Source: Arthrobacter sp. ISL-48 (GTDB lineage Bacteria; Actinomycetota; Actinomycetes; Actinomycetales; Micrococcaceae). From it: DNA of 64,000 bases. Each line of letters begins with the position of its first letter. The first letter of the stretch is position 1. Position numbers and translations under genes: made by a program. The stretch spans positions 1 to 64,000 of the forward strand of contig NZ_JAGGPL010000018.1 in NCBI RefSeq assembly GCF_018613805.1, in the 5' to 3' direction. The notes under the pieces are model-generated. The model saw only the letters and a program-made list of their open reading frames with translations, made no database searches and was not told the origin of the DNA. Positions 25,130-38,477 of this stretch are shown in pieces.

Positions 25130-25668
25130 GAACTCTGTAGCAAGACCGCCACAAACCTCTCTTGAACCAGCCGTGGCAAGGGTTCTCCACTTACTAACAC
25201 CCGACTACCCACAACTTATCCACAGCTGTGGACAACAATCCACAGGAGTGAGGACCCAGTGGGGACGACAGCGCCCGCGCGCCATCATCCGATGTGAATT
25301 ACCTGCTTGTAAGTTATTAACACTGTGAATAATCCTGTGGAAATCCTGCGCTAACTTAGCGTTTCAGGGCATACCGTGGGCAGACGGAGCTTGGCTGTCC
25401 ACAAGGCACCCATTTCACGAGTAATTGTCCACTTAACCACAGGGGCTTCCCCAGCAGTTATCCACAATTGTGGAAATCCAGTACAGGTCCGTTTGAATAG
25501 CCGCTGGCCTGCGGGAAGTCTTACCTCCTGCCTGTCGAACTACAACTGTGTAAGTTACCAACAATGTGGATAACCTCTGTGGATAAGTCGCTGGTCACTG
25601 GTTACGGCGGACTTACCTACAGGGACCCAAAGGCGCGTTATCGTCCTGGCGGTCTGCTTAAAGAGCGC
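25130..25668. other. DnaA-box cluster, right of the MFS gene
   Basis: Four exact 9-mer DnaA boxes lie here: TTATCCACA at 25216-25224 and 25458-25466, and TGTGGATAA at 25565-25573 and 25578-25586. Close variants include TGTGGACAA at 25227-25235, TGTGAATAA at 25324-25332 and CTGTCCACA at 25395-25403. Two composite elements (25314-25345 and 25555-25586) share an AAGTTA-N-NNAACA-NTGTG layout. I see no protein gene. The cluster is about 17 kb from dnaA. Roles as a DnaA-titration site, regulatory site or accessory origin are all possible and untested. Confidence 0.65.
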
Positions 25669-25699
25669 AGGACCCCGGTGCACTGCGCACCGGGGTCCT
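25669..25699 (-). terminator. Terminator after the rhomboid gene
   Basis: Thirteen-base arms (AGGACCCCGGTGC and GCACCGGGGTCCT) enclose a five-base loop, about 75 bases beyond the rhomboid stop on the minus strand. The T-run is weak. Confidence 0.65.
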
Positions 25700-25773
25700 G
25701 AATTCTGTCTCGTTCGGGTTCAATCCCCCGGTTCAACCCGGGTTCGCCAGTCTGTCAGCCTGGCGGCGCCTGC

Positions 25774-26655
25774 TCAGCCTGCGGTAACCCTGACCCAGGT
25801 CACCACCAGGAGCAGGGCCAGAACAGCGGCTAGCCCGAAGGCCTGCAGGACGGCTTGCCGGGGCCCACGGGGAGTGTAGGCGATCACGGCGGCGCACAGG
25901 CCGCCCGTGAGGAGGCCACCCAAGTGCGCCTGCCACGCGATTTGTGGAATCAGGAAGCCGATCACGCCATTGATGGCAATCAATACCCACAGTTGCCTGG
26001 TGTCCCCGCCCCGCTGCCGCTGGACCAGCAGCATGGCGCCGAAGAGCCCGAAGATGGCACCAGAGGCACCCACCAGGCCTGAGAGCTGCTGCCCGGGAAC
26101 GAAGATGGGATTGAGCAGCAGATACCCAACCGAGCCGCCGAGGGCGGAGATCAGGTAAACAGCCAGGAAGCGGATGCGCCCGAGCAACGGCTCCAAGGCT
26201 TGGCCAAAGATCCACAAGGTATACATGTTCAGCACGATGTGCAGGATGGAATCGGGCGAGTGGAGGAACGCTGCCGTCAGCATGCGCCACGGTTCAAAGG
26301 CGCCAAGGGCGGGGCTGATGAAAAAGTTGTTGTAGGCGAACTGTTCGTACACGGCCTGGCCGGGGATCACCCACTGCAGGACGTAAACCACGGCGCACAG
26401 CGCGATGATGCCGAACGTCACAAGGGGTCTGCCAGTTGCCACGGCGCCGCCGTAGACGGTCCGGACTCCTGGCTGCGCACGTTTTGTTTCGTTGACGCAG
26501 TCGACGCATTGGAACCCGACGGCGGCCGCCCGCTGGCAGTCCGGGCACGCAGGGCGCCCGCAGCGCTGGCAGCGCACGTAGGAGGGCCGGTCCGGGTGCC
26601 TGGGGCAGACCGGAACCTGCGCGGACGGCTCGGCCGACGGGATTCCGTAACTCAT
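25774..26655 (-). CDS. Rhomboid-family intramembrane serine protease with N-terminal zinc ribbon
   Basis: This 293-residue protein begins with a cysteine-rich zinc-ribbon-like stretch (residues 17-53, four CxxC-type pairs: 'CPRHP', 'CQRCGRPACPDC', 'CVDC'), then a rhomboid core with about six or seven membrane helices from residue 78. The catalytic dyad is Ser198 in 'LVGASGAIFG' and His244 in 'WQAHLGGLL'; His139 and Asn143 in 'HIVLNMYTLW' complete the oxyanion region. It cleaves other membrane proteins within the bilayer; the substrate is unknown. It lies nine bases downstream of the cyclophilin gene on the same strand, so the two may be co-transcribed. Confidence 0.92.
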   Translation of the reverse strand: MSYGIPSAEPSAQVPVCPRHPDRPSYVRCQRCGRPACPDCQRAAAVGFQCVDCVNETKRAQPGVRTVYGGAVATGRPLVTFGIIALCAVVYVLQWVIPGQAVYEQFAYNNFFISPALGAFEPWRMLTAAFLHSPDSILHIVLNMYTLWIFGQALEPLLGRIRFLAVYLISALGGSVGYLLLNPIFVPGQQLSGLVGASGAIFGLFGAMLLVQRQRGGDTRQLWVLIAINGVIGFLIPQIAWQAHLGGLLTGGLCAAVIAYTPRGPRQAVLQAFGLAAVLALLLVVTWVRVTAG

Positions 26656-26664
26656 GCGACGAAA

Positions 26665-27210
26665 CTAGAGCTGTTCGATGTCGATGCTGTTGATGGTGAC
26701 ATCCTCCACGGGGCGGTCGCCCATGCCGGTGCGGACACCTTCGATGGCGTCAACGACCTTCTTGGATTCGTCGTCCGCCACTTCGCCGAAAATGCTGTGC
26801 TTGCCCTGGAGCCAGTCAGTAGGGATGGTGGTGATGAAGAACTGCGAGCCGTTAGTACCCTTGCCCATCTGGACGCCAGCGTTGGCCATGGCCAGCTTGT
26901 ACGGCTGGTTGAAGCTGAGCTCCGGGTGGATCTCGTCATCGAACTTGTAACCCGGTCCACCGATGCCGCGGCCCAGGGGGTCGCCCGCCTGGATCATGAA
27001 GTCCTTGATGATGCGGTGGAAGATGGTGCCGTTGTACAGCGGGGTGCCCGTCTTGTCCTCGCCGGTTTCCGGGTGGGTCCAGGCCTGCTCGCCGGTGGAG
27101 AGTCCAATGAAGTTCTTGACCGTCTTGGGCGCGTGGTTGCCGAAGAGGCTAACGACGATGTCGCCGAGGCTGGTGTGGATGGTTGCTTTTGCAGTTGCGA
27201 TGGCAGTCAT
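26665..27210 (-). CDS. ppiA: Peptidyl-prolyl cis-trans isomerase, cyclophilin type
   Basis: This 181-residue cyclophilin catalyses proline isomerisation and assists folding. Active-site stretches are 'FHRIIKDFMIQAGDPLGRG' (with the catalytic Arg), 'MANAGVQMGKGTNGSQFFIT' and 'WLQGKHSIFGEV' (with the Trp/His positions that bind the ligand). No signal peptide is visible, so it is cytoplasmic. I chose the ATG at 27210; an ATG nine bases upstream (27219) is possible, and a reading to 27318 is unsupported. The divergent gene at 27365 shares its promoter spacer. Confidence 0.93.
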   Translation of the reverse strand: MTAIATAKATIHTSLGDIVVSLFGNHAPKTVKNFIGLSTGEQAWTHPETGEDKTGTPLYNGTIFHRIIKDFMIQAGDPLGRGIGGPGYKFDDEIHPELSFNQPYKLAMANAGVQMGKGTNGSQFFITTIPTDWLQGKHSIFGEVADDESKKVVDAIEGVRTGMGDRPVEDVTINSIDIEQL

Positions 27211-27364
27211 ACCGCCCATTCTTTCACGGCGGGTCAAAGCGGAAGCGGCGGGAAGGACAGTTCCGCGCTGGGTGAAATCGACCGGAATTGAGTGGGGAGA
27301 ATAGCCGGTGAAGACCAATCCACGTAGGCTAACAACAGACCGTCACATTAATTGGGAGGTAGTT

Positions 27365-28330
27365 GTGAAGAAATCGGATCGTATTGCCCGTGACCTTGAG
27401 CAATCAGTCAGCAGCGCAGTAGAGAACGCCAAGGATTGGGCAACTCCCCGCGTGGAAGCAGCAGTTGACTGGGCAGTTCCCCGCCTCCAGCATGGCCTGG
27501 ATACCGCATCCCCCAAGATTCAGGAGGGGCTCAAGACAGCGGCCCACAACCTGGCCGACGGCGTCGCAACAGTCACGCCGCGCATCCAGGACGGACTGGC
27601 GCAGCTCGCCCCCAAGATCCACGACGCCGTTGAAGACGCCACCCCGCGCCTCCACGAGGCGCTGGACAAGGCCACCCCGGTGATCCAGAACGCACGTGAC
27701 CGGGTAGTGGTGGAGTACTTGCCGCGCCTCTCGGACCAGATCGGCCAAGCTTCCGACGCCGTTCACCGAACTTTGGAAAACGCCCCGGCCCACGTGGATG
27801 CCGTTGCGCAGAAGCTCGGCGACGTCGGCATTGTGCATGCCCTCCAGGAGCAGGCGCAGACAGCCGGCACCCAGATCAAGGCTGCTGCCAGCCAGGCGGG
27901 CAAGGCAGTGGGAGTGCAGCTTGCCCAGCCAGAGAAGCCAAAGAAGCGTGGCTGGCTGGTGTTTGGCGTGATCGCTGCGGCCGTGGCCGCTGGCGTGGCT
28001 GCCTGGAAGGCCTCCAAGCCTGTGGAAGACCCCTGGAAGACCCCGTCGCCCGTCACGCCCACGCCGGCCCCGGTTCCGGCGACCACAGTGAACGAGGGCA
28101 TGGATTCTGCGGCCGACGCGGGAGCCTCCGCTGAAGTCCCTACGGCTACTGCCGTAGAGGCCGTCCCGGACACAGCCGAGGACTTTGCGGAAGATGATGC
28201 CGAGGACAAGGCCAAGCACGTAGCTGACGATGCGTCGGAAGCGGCAGCGAAGGCTGCCACGGATGCCAAGACCGCGATGAAGAACATTGCTGCCAACATG
28301 AACGGTTCGGCGGACAAGAGCACCAACTAG
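27365..28330 (+). CDS. Amphipathic-repeat membrane-associated protein
   Basis: I do not recognise a named family. The protein has 321 residues. Residues 1-190 are built of repeated 10-11-residue amphipathic units such as 'ATPRVEAAVDW', 'AVPRLQHGLDT', 'ASPKIQEGLKT', 'VTPRIQDGLAQ' and 'ATPRLHEALDK', an apolipoprotein- or late-embryogenesis-like pattern that suggests surface binding to membranes or storage granules. One membrane segment follows at about 198-218 ('KKRGWLVFGVIAAAVAAGVA'), then an acidic Pro/Ala/Asp-rich tail. The GTG at 27365 has GGGAGGT upstream. A terminator follows at 28359. It stands alone as a transcription unit. Confidence 0.82.
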   Translation: MKKSDRIARDLEQSVSSAVENAKDWATPRVEAAVDWAVPRLQHGLDTASPKIQEGLKTAAHNLADGVATVTPRIQDGLAQLAPKIHDAVEDATPRLHEALDKATPVIQNARDRVVVEYLPRLSDQIGQASDAVHRTLENAPAHVDAVAQKLGDVGIVHALQEQAQTAGTQIKAAASQAGKAVGVQLAQPEKPKKRGWLVFGVIAAAVAAGVAAWKASKPVEDPWKTPSPVTPTPAPVPATTVNEGMDSAADAGASAEVPTATAVEAVPDTAEDFAEDDAEDKAKHVADDASEAAAKAATDAKTAMKNIAANMNGSADKSTN

Positions 28331-28358
28331 CACCACCATGCCGCTGGAAGCGGCGCAT

Positions 28359-28390
28359 TGAAGGGGTTCCGCGCGTGCGGGACCCCTTCA
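28359..28390 (+). terminator. Intrinsic terminator
   Basis: Perfect 9-bp arms TGAAGGGGT and ACCCCTTCA enclose a 14-base GC-rich loop, followed by TTCTTTT. It lies 28 bases after the stop of the amphipathic-repeat gene. Confidence 0.8.
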
Positions 28391-28466
28391 TTCTTTTCCC
28401 AATGTTTGTCCGGTCTTCGACCCGTCCCCGGAGGGGCGGGAGGCCAACGATGCTAAATTTGGAGGG

Positions 28467-29342
28467 ATGTCAGCCGATAAACCCTCCGGGGATACCTTGA
28501 ACGACGCAGCACTGCTGCCCCGCGTGTCCATTGTCATCCCGGCCTACAACGAGGAAAGCGTGATTCGGCAGTGCCTCATCGCTGCCATCTACCAATCGGT
28601 TCCGGCCCACGAAATCATCGTGGTGGACAATCTCTCCACGGACCGCACCGCGGGCATCGTCCGGCAGATGCAGCTGGAATACCCCGAAAGCCCCATCATC
28701 CTGCTGAGCCAGGACCAATGCCAGGGCCTCATTCCCACCCGGAATTTTGGCCTCAACCACGCCACCGGAGACGTCCTGGGACGTATCGACGCCGATTCAG
28801 TGGTGGAGCCGGACTGGGTCGAGCAGGTGCAGAACACGTTCCTGGACCAGTCGGTGCAGGCGGCCACCGGTCCCGTTGTGTATTACGACATGCCCATGCG
28901 GCGGTTCGGACTGAAGGCCGACGACAAGATGCGCCAACTGATGCTGAAGCTGGCCAAGCACCAGTACCACTTCCTGTTCGGGTCCAACATGGCCCTGCGC
29001 GCGTCGGCATGGGAAACCATCCGGGATGAAACCTGCCGGGATGAAAAGGACGAGATGCACGAGGACATCGACCTCTCGCTGCATCTCGCCGACCATGAGC
29101 TCAAGGTTCAGTACTCGCCGCAGATGGTCTCCGGTATGTCCGCCCGCCGGCTCGAGGACTCACCACGGGACTACCGCTACTACGTGACCCGCTTCGACCG
29201 CACCTACAAGGCGCACAACGTCAAGAAGATGGCGCTCAAGGCACCCATGGTGGTGTTCTTCTCCGTCTATTTCCCGGCAAAGCTCCTGCGCGCCATCCAC
29301 ACGGTAAACACGGCACAGCCCGTCCGGCGCGGCGGCCAGTAG
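28467..29342 (+). CDS. Glycosyltransferase family 2 protein
   Basis: This 291-residue protein has a GT-A fold typical of GT2 enzymes. It opens the nucleotide-sugar domain with 'VSIVIPAYNEESVIRQCLIA', continues with 'EIIVVDNLSTDRTAGIV', carries a DxD metal motif in 'GRIDADSVVEPDW', and a likely base region in 'DEMHEDIDLSLHLADHELK'. A hydrophobic patch near the end ('APMVVFFSVYFPAKLL') may dock to the membrane. Donor and acceptor are unknown. The ATG at 28467 has GGAGG five bases upstream. The next gene is convergent. Confidence 0.88.
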   Translation: MSADKPSGDTLNDAALLPRVSIVIPAYNEESVIRQCLIAAIYQSVPAHEIIVVDNLSTDRTAGIVRQMQLEYPESPIILLSQDQCQGLIPTRNFGLNHATGDVLGRIDADSVVEPDWVEQVQNTFLDQSVQAATGPVVYYDMPMRRFGLKADDKMRQLMLKLAKHQYHFLFGSNMALRASAWETIRDETCRDEKDEMHEDIDLSLHLADHELKVQYSPQMVSGMSARRLEDSPRDYRYYVTRFDRTYKAHNVKKMALKAPMVVFFSVYFPAKLLRAIHTVNTAQPVRRGGQ

Positions 29343-29385
29343 GCCCAGTCCCACCCGGGAGTCCCAGTCCCTCGCTGTGTGGGGG

Positions 29386-30336
29386 TCAGTCCGTTCCAAG
29401 TTCGGCGACAGGCCTGTTCGACGGCGGTTCGCCGTCATAGTTGTGCTGCGCGGCGCCGCGGCGTCCGGCAATGCCAGACTTCTGGCCCATTACTACGACG
29501 GCGAGTCCAGCCAGGATGAGCGCCAATCCCGCGTACGTACCGGCCGGAAGTGTTTCGTGCAGGAACAGGGCGGCGAGGAGGGCTGCCCCTGGAATTTCCA
29601 GCAGGATGATCATCGACACCAGCAGCGGACTCATGGTGGCCAGCAGGTGATTGAACGCCGTATGGCCCACCAGCTGGGCACATATGGTGACGGCCGCGAT
29701 GCCCAGCCACCCAGCGGCGTCGAACCCTACCAGTGGCTGGCCACTGAAGAGGGCCAGCAGAGCCACCAGGGCCGTACACATCCCATAGCAGAGCGTGGTG
29801 TACATCCCCAGGGACATGCTTTGCCGGGCCCTGCCTCCTGCCAGGGTGTAGACGCCGGCCAAAGCCCCGCCGGCCACCGCCAGCAGGTCTCCCATCAGCG
29901 CACCGGAGGAGGAACCCATATCGAAGCCCGTGATAGCCACAACGCCGCCAAAGGCCATGCCCAGGCCCGCCAGCACCTGCCACCGGTGCCTCGTGCCGCG
30001 GAGGAGCTGGAAAACGGCAATCCACCCGGACTGAAGGCAAACCAGTGCCGTAGCAGCCGCAACGGAGGTGAGCTGCAGGGAGGTGATGAAGCACGCGAAG
30101 TGCAGGGCAAGGGCGACGGCGGCCAGCAGGGACCAGCGGAACTCGCGGCGGGTGGTCCGGCCAAATTGCCGCGGTCCGCGGATCAGGGTGGGGGATGCCA
30201 TCACGGCTGCCCCGATGGCATTGCGCCAGAAGGCTATAGCCAGCGGACCCACCGTGGTGGCGCCGAGGGTAGCGGCGATCAGAGGCCCGGACGAGGCAAC
30301 ACCCAGAACGCCGAGCGCTGCCACCAAGAAGTTCAC
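29386..30336 (-). CDS. DMT-superfamily EamA-like transporter
   Basis: This 316-residue protein has about ten membrane helices in two EamA repeats, the drug/metabolite transporter arrangement. The first repeat is marked by 'FWRNAIGAAVMASPTLI', the second by 'PLVSMIILLEIPGAALLAAL' followed by 'FLHETLPAGTYAGLALILAG'. Members export amino acids, sugars or drugs; no substrate can be assigned. The start is a GTG at 30336. The C-terminus ends in a short charged tail. Confidence 0.86.
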   Translation of the reverse strand: MNFLVAALGVLGVASSGPLIAATLGATTVGPLAIAFWRNAIGAAVMASPTLIRGPRQFGRTTRREFRWSLLAAVALALHFACFITSLQLTSVAAATALVCLQSGWIAVFQLLRGTRHRWQVLAGLGMAFGGVVAITGFDMGSSSGALMGDLLAVAGGALAGVYTLAGGRARQSMSLGMYTTLCYGMCTALVALLALFSGQPLVGFDAAGWLGIAAVTICAQLVGHTAFNHLLATMSPLLVSMIILLEIPGAALLAALFLHETLPAGTYAGLALILAGLAVVVMGQKSGIAGRRGAAQHNYDGEPPSNRPVAELGTD

Positions 30337-30443
30337 GGTCCAACCCTACTGGTCCGGTTCATCAGAGGGTCACACCAAAACAAAAAGTCCCGGACAGAGA
30401 CGTGTTGCTTTAGGTGCGGCCAAGCGTCTTATTGGCCGCGCTT

Positions 30444-31247
30444 TTAGCTGGCAGGCCCGTACTCCCTGGTCCAGTCAACTTCCATCCATGACGGCTGTGG
30501 ATTGGTCGCCGCGCTGTCACCAGGGAACCAGTCCAACTGGATCGTTTGGTGCATCGGCCCGGTAGGGATATGCGCGGCATTGGTGTCCGCAAACAGCAGC
30601 ACCCCGTCGATGTACGTCTTGACGCCCGCCGCCGTCCATTCAACCGCATAATTATGCCACTGCGTTGTATCAAGCACCCTGGACTCTGTGGACTGGCCCG
30701 CACAAGTGTTGGGCCAGTGCAGGAACGTCTGCATCAGTGTTGTATCAGCACCGCCCTCCGCATAGTCAATCTCCGGGCATGATGTTGAGGTCCAGCCGCC
30801 GTCAGGCCAGACGATCAACACAGGGTGGTACTCCTGGTCGCGCACACCGGTCCGCATACGTGTCTCCACACGGTTGTATACGGTGCCCACATCGAACTTT
30901 GCGCCCATGCCTCCAGTGCTTCCATTAGCATCGCCGGATACGCGCATGACCGCGCCGTCAGCATTCCACACCGTTGGCACCCGCAGCCCGTTGCCAGCAT
31001 GCCCAACCGAGTCGTAGACGCTCCACTTTGCCGGGTCAGGTGCCCCGGTGTAGTTGAACTCGTCGCCCTTCGTAACCGGCCCCCAGTTCAGCAATTGTGC
31101 AGCCTGCGTGCCATCACTGGACGTGGGCGCAGCTCCCGGGGTTACACTCACTGTCTGCGAGGGCAACAGATCACGGAACTGCGGGGCTGCGCAACCGGCC
31201 AGCAGAAACGTGGCCGCTCCCGCTGCCGCAATCAGTTGCTTTCTCAT
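30444..31247 (-). CDS. Secreted lipoprotein with GH16-like glycoside hydrolase domain
   Basis: This 267-residue protein has a lipoprotein signal peptide with the lipobox 'LLAGC' (Cys19), so it is lipid-anchored outside the membrane. The remainder looks like a GH16 laminarinase-type jelly roll. The catalytic motif E-x-D-x-x-E is present as 'EIDYAE' with Glu159, Asp161 and Glu164. 'HNYAVEWTAAGVKTYIDGVL' near residue 205 is also typical. It probably hydrolyses or binds a beta-glucan or other polysaccharide. No ribosome site decides the ATG, but the signal peptide starts there. It is a single-gene unit. Confidence 0.85.
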   Translation of the reverse strand: MRKQLIAAAGAATFLLAGCAAPQFRDLLPSQTVSVTPGAAPTSSDGTQAAQLLNWGPVTKGDEFNYTGAPDPAKWSVYDSVGHAGNGLRVPTVWNADGAVMRVSGDANGSTGGMGAKFDVGTVYNRVETRMRTGVRDQEYHPVLIVWPDGGWTSTSCPEIDYAEGGADTTLMQTFLHWPNTCAGQSTESRVLDTTQWHNYAVEWTAAGVKTYIDGVLLFADTNAAHIPTGPMHQTIQLDWFPGDSAATNPQPSWMEVDWTREYGPAS

Positions 31248-31561
31248 GGCTTTACAGCCACACGATCAGCCAAGGCTTATATGCCATAAGACGCCGCATT
31301 CTTCGTGCCAGAGCAAAAGACTAGGTCACACTGCATTCAGCTACTCTCGGCCTGTTCTTGGTGGACATGCCATGCATCAACAATGCCGACTAACCAAATG
31401 GCACCGGCTACGGCCTCGATGTCACTGGCCCTCAGCGAGGTTGAGGAGCACTAGGGACACGGAATGAAGGCTTGGGCATGCTTGCTGCCCGTCCACCTGT
31501 CACTGAACCAGATGCTCATCACAGTTTATAGGCGTATCAAGCAAACGCCACCAGTAAAACA
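31248..31561. other. Spacer upstream of the GH16-like gene
   Basis: Over 300 bases separate the GH16-like gene from the tRNA-Ala terminator. I see no gene. The imperfect inverted repeat CTTATATGCCATAAG near 31276-31290 could be a regulatory site for the GH16-like gene, but its arms are only five bases. Confidence 0.35.
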
Positions 31562-31600
31562 AAAGGCCCTGATCGTGCGTTTCCGCAGATCAGGGCCTTT
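31562..31600 (-). terminator. Terminator of tRNA-Ala
   Basis: Thirteen-base arms (AAAGGCCCTGATC and GATCAGGGCCTTT) enclose a 13-base loop. On the minus strand it follows the tRNA-Ala 3' end by four bases and is followed by TTTTGTTTT. Confidence 0.8.
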
Positions 31601-31604
31601 CTTA

Positions 31605-31680
31605 TGGTGGAGGCACGGGGACTCGAACCCCGAACCACCTGCTTGCAAAGCAGGTGCGCTACCAATTGCGCCATGCCCCC
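31605..31680 (-). tRNA. tRNA-Ala (TGC)
   Basis: A 76-nt tRNA including an encoded CCA folds on the minus strand. The acceptor stem pairs GGGGGCA with TGCCTCC. The anticodon loop TTTGCAA between CCTGC and GCAGG gives anticodon TGC. The T-arm has GGTTCGAGTCC. It follows tRNA-Ile, the usual actinobacterial arrangement behind gyrA. Confidence 0.95.
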
Positions 31681-31752
31681 ATAAGAAGTAACCCGTCAAT
31701 CATACCCTAGAACCAGGAAGCCTCTTGCCAGCTCCAGGTCCGGGAGTCCGGC

Positions 31753-31869
31753 CTAGTGAACCGTGTCGGTTGACTTGCTCCAGACCGTTTTCCGGGCCTC
31801 GGATTCCTGTGCTTTCTTGTAAAGCAGGACGCCTGCGATCGCAGCTGCAAGTACCAGCAACTTCTTCAC
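31753..31869 (-). CDS. DLW-39 family small membrane protein, 38 residues
   Basis: A short frame between the two tRNAs encodes 38 residues from a GTG at 31869. The sequence begins 'MKKLLVLAAAIAGVLLYKKA', one membrane segment, followed by a charged stretch with a conserved-type Trp ('RKTVWSKSTD'). This is the layout of the actinobacterial DLW-39 family found in this same place, behind gyrA and DUF3566. The upstream GGTGCAT does not give a strong ribosome site. Function is unknown. Confidence 0.85.
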   Translation of the reverse strand: MKKLLVLAAAIAGVLLYKKAQESEARKTVWSKSTDTVH

Positions 31870-31934
31870 ATGCACCCCGTTCCGGCTCTGCCTACTTGCG
31901 TAAACCGAACCTCCATGAACCTGCACAGGTTCCG

Positions 31935-32008
31935 TGGGCGTACCAGGACTTGAACCTGGGACCTCTTCGTTATCAGCGAAGCGCTCTAACCGCCTGAGCT
32001 ATACGCCC
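31935..32008 (-). tRNA. tRNA-Ile (GAT)
   Basis: A 74-nt tRNA folds on the minus strand. The acceptor stem pairs GGGCGTA with TACGCCC on complementary arms, and the anticodon stem-loop contains CTGATAA with anticodon GAT. The T-arm has GGTTCAAGTCC. The CCA end is not encoded. Confidence 0.95.
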
Positions 32009-32106
32009 CGATGCCTCATCGGGCCGAGATACGACTTTACAGTACATCCCGGCCCGATCTCAAATCGAGGCATTTGACCGGAAAATCTCCGGAAAGTGAC
32101 GGGATC

Positions 32107-32702
32107 TTAGTCGTCCGTGAGGGTGACGCCAATGCCGCCTACGAGCGTTGCCGAGATGTTGTACAGCACAGCGGACAGCATGGACAGTGCCGTCAGCAGA
32201 ACCACGTTCACTACGGCGATGATGGTGGCAAAGGAGGCCACCTGTCCCAGGGAGGCGACCTTCTTCAGCTCGAAACCGCCGCCTTCGGAACCTGCCAGGG
32301 TTCCCAGAAGGCTGTCCACCTGATCGAAAATGCCAGTGAGGTCCAGGACGGTCCAAAGCACGATGGCGGCCACCACCGTCACGATTCCCAGCGCAACGGA
32401 GAGGAGGAAAGCCATCTTCAGGACTGACCACGGATCGACCTTGCTGACGAGCAGCCGTGCACGCCTGACCTTCGCCTTGGGTGCCGGCTTGATCAGTCCG
32501 GGAGCACCCTGGGCGGGCCGCTGACCGGGAGCGCCTGGTCTCTGGCCCTGTCCTGGCTGGCTTTGGGTCGGCCGCTGGCCTTGTGCCGGCACGGCTGGTC
32601 GCTGCTGGGGACGAACAGGGGCGTTCACCCGGGGAGCGGCCGCGGGTTCACGCGTAGCGCCGGGAGCATTGCTGCCCTGCTTGGGATATGAGTCGGGATT
32701 AC

Positions 32703-32706
<4 letters not shown>
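32107..32706 (-). CDS. DUF3566 domain membrane protein
   Basis: This 199-residue protein has a Pro/Gln/Ala-rich disordered N-terminus (about residues 1-80), then the DUF3566 domain with two membrane helices (about 98-122, '[20 protein letters not shown]', and 158-182, '[20 protein letters not shown]'). DUF3566 proteins follow gyrA in actinobacteria and their function is poorly known; a link to gyrase or cell-envelope processes is only contextual. The start overlaps the gyrA stop by four bases, so it is translationally coupled to gyrA. Confidence 0.92.
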
Positions 32707-35381
<2,675 letters not shown>

Positions 35382-35441
35382 AGTTTATATTTTCCGTTTC
35401 AGGTATATGTCGGGTGCGGGATATCAGCAAGGCCTTGAGCC

Positions 35442-37913
<2,472 letters not shown>

Positions 37914-38477
37914 CTATCCGTAGGTATCGCGTGGGCCGCGGCCATTCACGCTGCGGCCACCCTTGCGCCAGCTGGGTGCCGACGGTCCAAGCACCTGGAT
38001 GCTGGTGACAACACCATCGCCCAGTTCGGTCCGGAACTTCTCCAACAGGCTGATGCTCAGGAGCCGCAGCTGGGTCGCCCAGGCCGTTGAATCGCAGCGA
38101 ACGTGGAGCGTGGTGTCGGTGAAGCTTTCGGGGGTGCAGTGGGCGGAGATCTCCGGCCCCACCAAAGTGGCCCATTCGGCCATCACGGATCCCACCGCCA
38201 CCGGCGAGGTCCAGCCACGTTCGGCAACCAGCCGTCCCACCACCTTGCCCAGTCCCAAGGGATCACGTCCGGTCGAATGGAACTGGCTGAAGCCGCGGGT
38301 GTCCTTCATTCCACGCTTGGCCTTTGAGGCGCTGCCTGCCCTGGGGGCGGCGCGGCGGATCTCGCCGCGGGCAGCTGCTGCCTCGCGCATTCTGTTCAGT
38401 GCCGCCTGCGGCGCATCGATGTCATCCGGATCACGGCCGGGCTGCAGGCCGCCATGGTTTCCGTCGTCCCTACCCAT
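37914..38477 (-). CDS. DUF721/DciA family protein (putative replicative-helicase loader)
   Basis: This 187-residue protein contains the DUF721 (DciA) domain at about residues 70-165, with 'LGKVVGRLVAERGWTSPVAV' and 'VAEWATLVGPEIAAHCTPES'-like blocks. In bacteria without DnaC or DnaI, DciA helps load the DnaB helicase. The N-terminal third is basic and probably disordered. It overlaps the recF stop by eight bases, so it is translationally coupled to recF. The gyrB gene begins 388 bases downstream. Confidence 0.88.
   Translation of the reverse strand: MGRDDGNHGGLQPGRDPDDIDAPQAALNRMREAAAARGEIRRAAPRAGSASKAKRGMKDTRGFSQFHSTGRDPLGLGKVVGRLVAERGWTSPVAVGSVMAEWATLVGPEISAHCTPESFTDTTLHVRCDSTAWATQLRLLSISLLEKFRTELGDGVVTSIQVLGPSAPSWRKGGRSVNGRGPRDTYG

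Noticed and set aside
23797-25140. Long reading frame of 447 codons overlapping the MFS gene in another frame
   Set aside because: It is Arg/His/Pro-rich with no domain, while the MFS frame has clear membrane helices and motif A.
25714-25750. Second terminator-like palindrome around CCGGTTCAACCCGG
   Set aside because: The arms are short and imperfect, and a better hairpin lies at 25669-25699.
31605-32008. Remnant of an rRNA operon, because tRNA-Ile and tRNA-Ala are adjacent
   Set aside because: No 16S or 23S sequence is present, and this tRNA pair behind gyrA is normal in actinobacteria.
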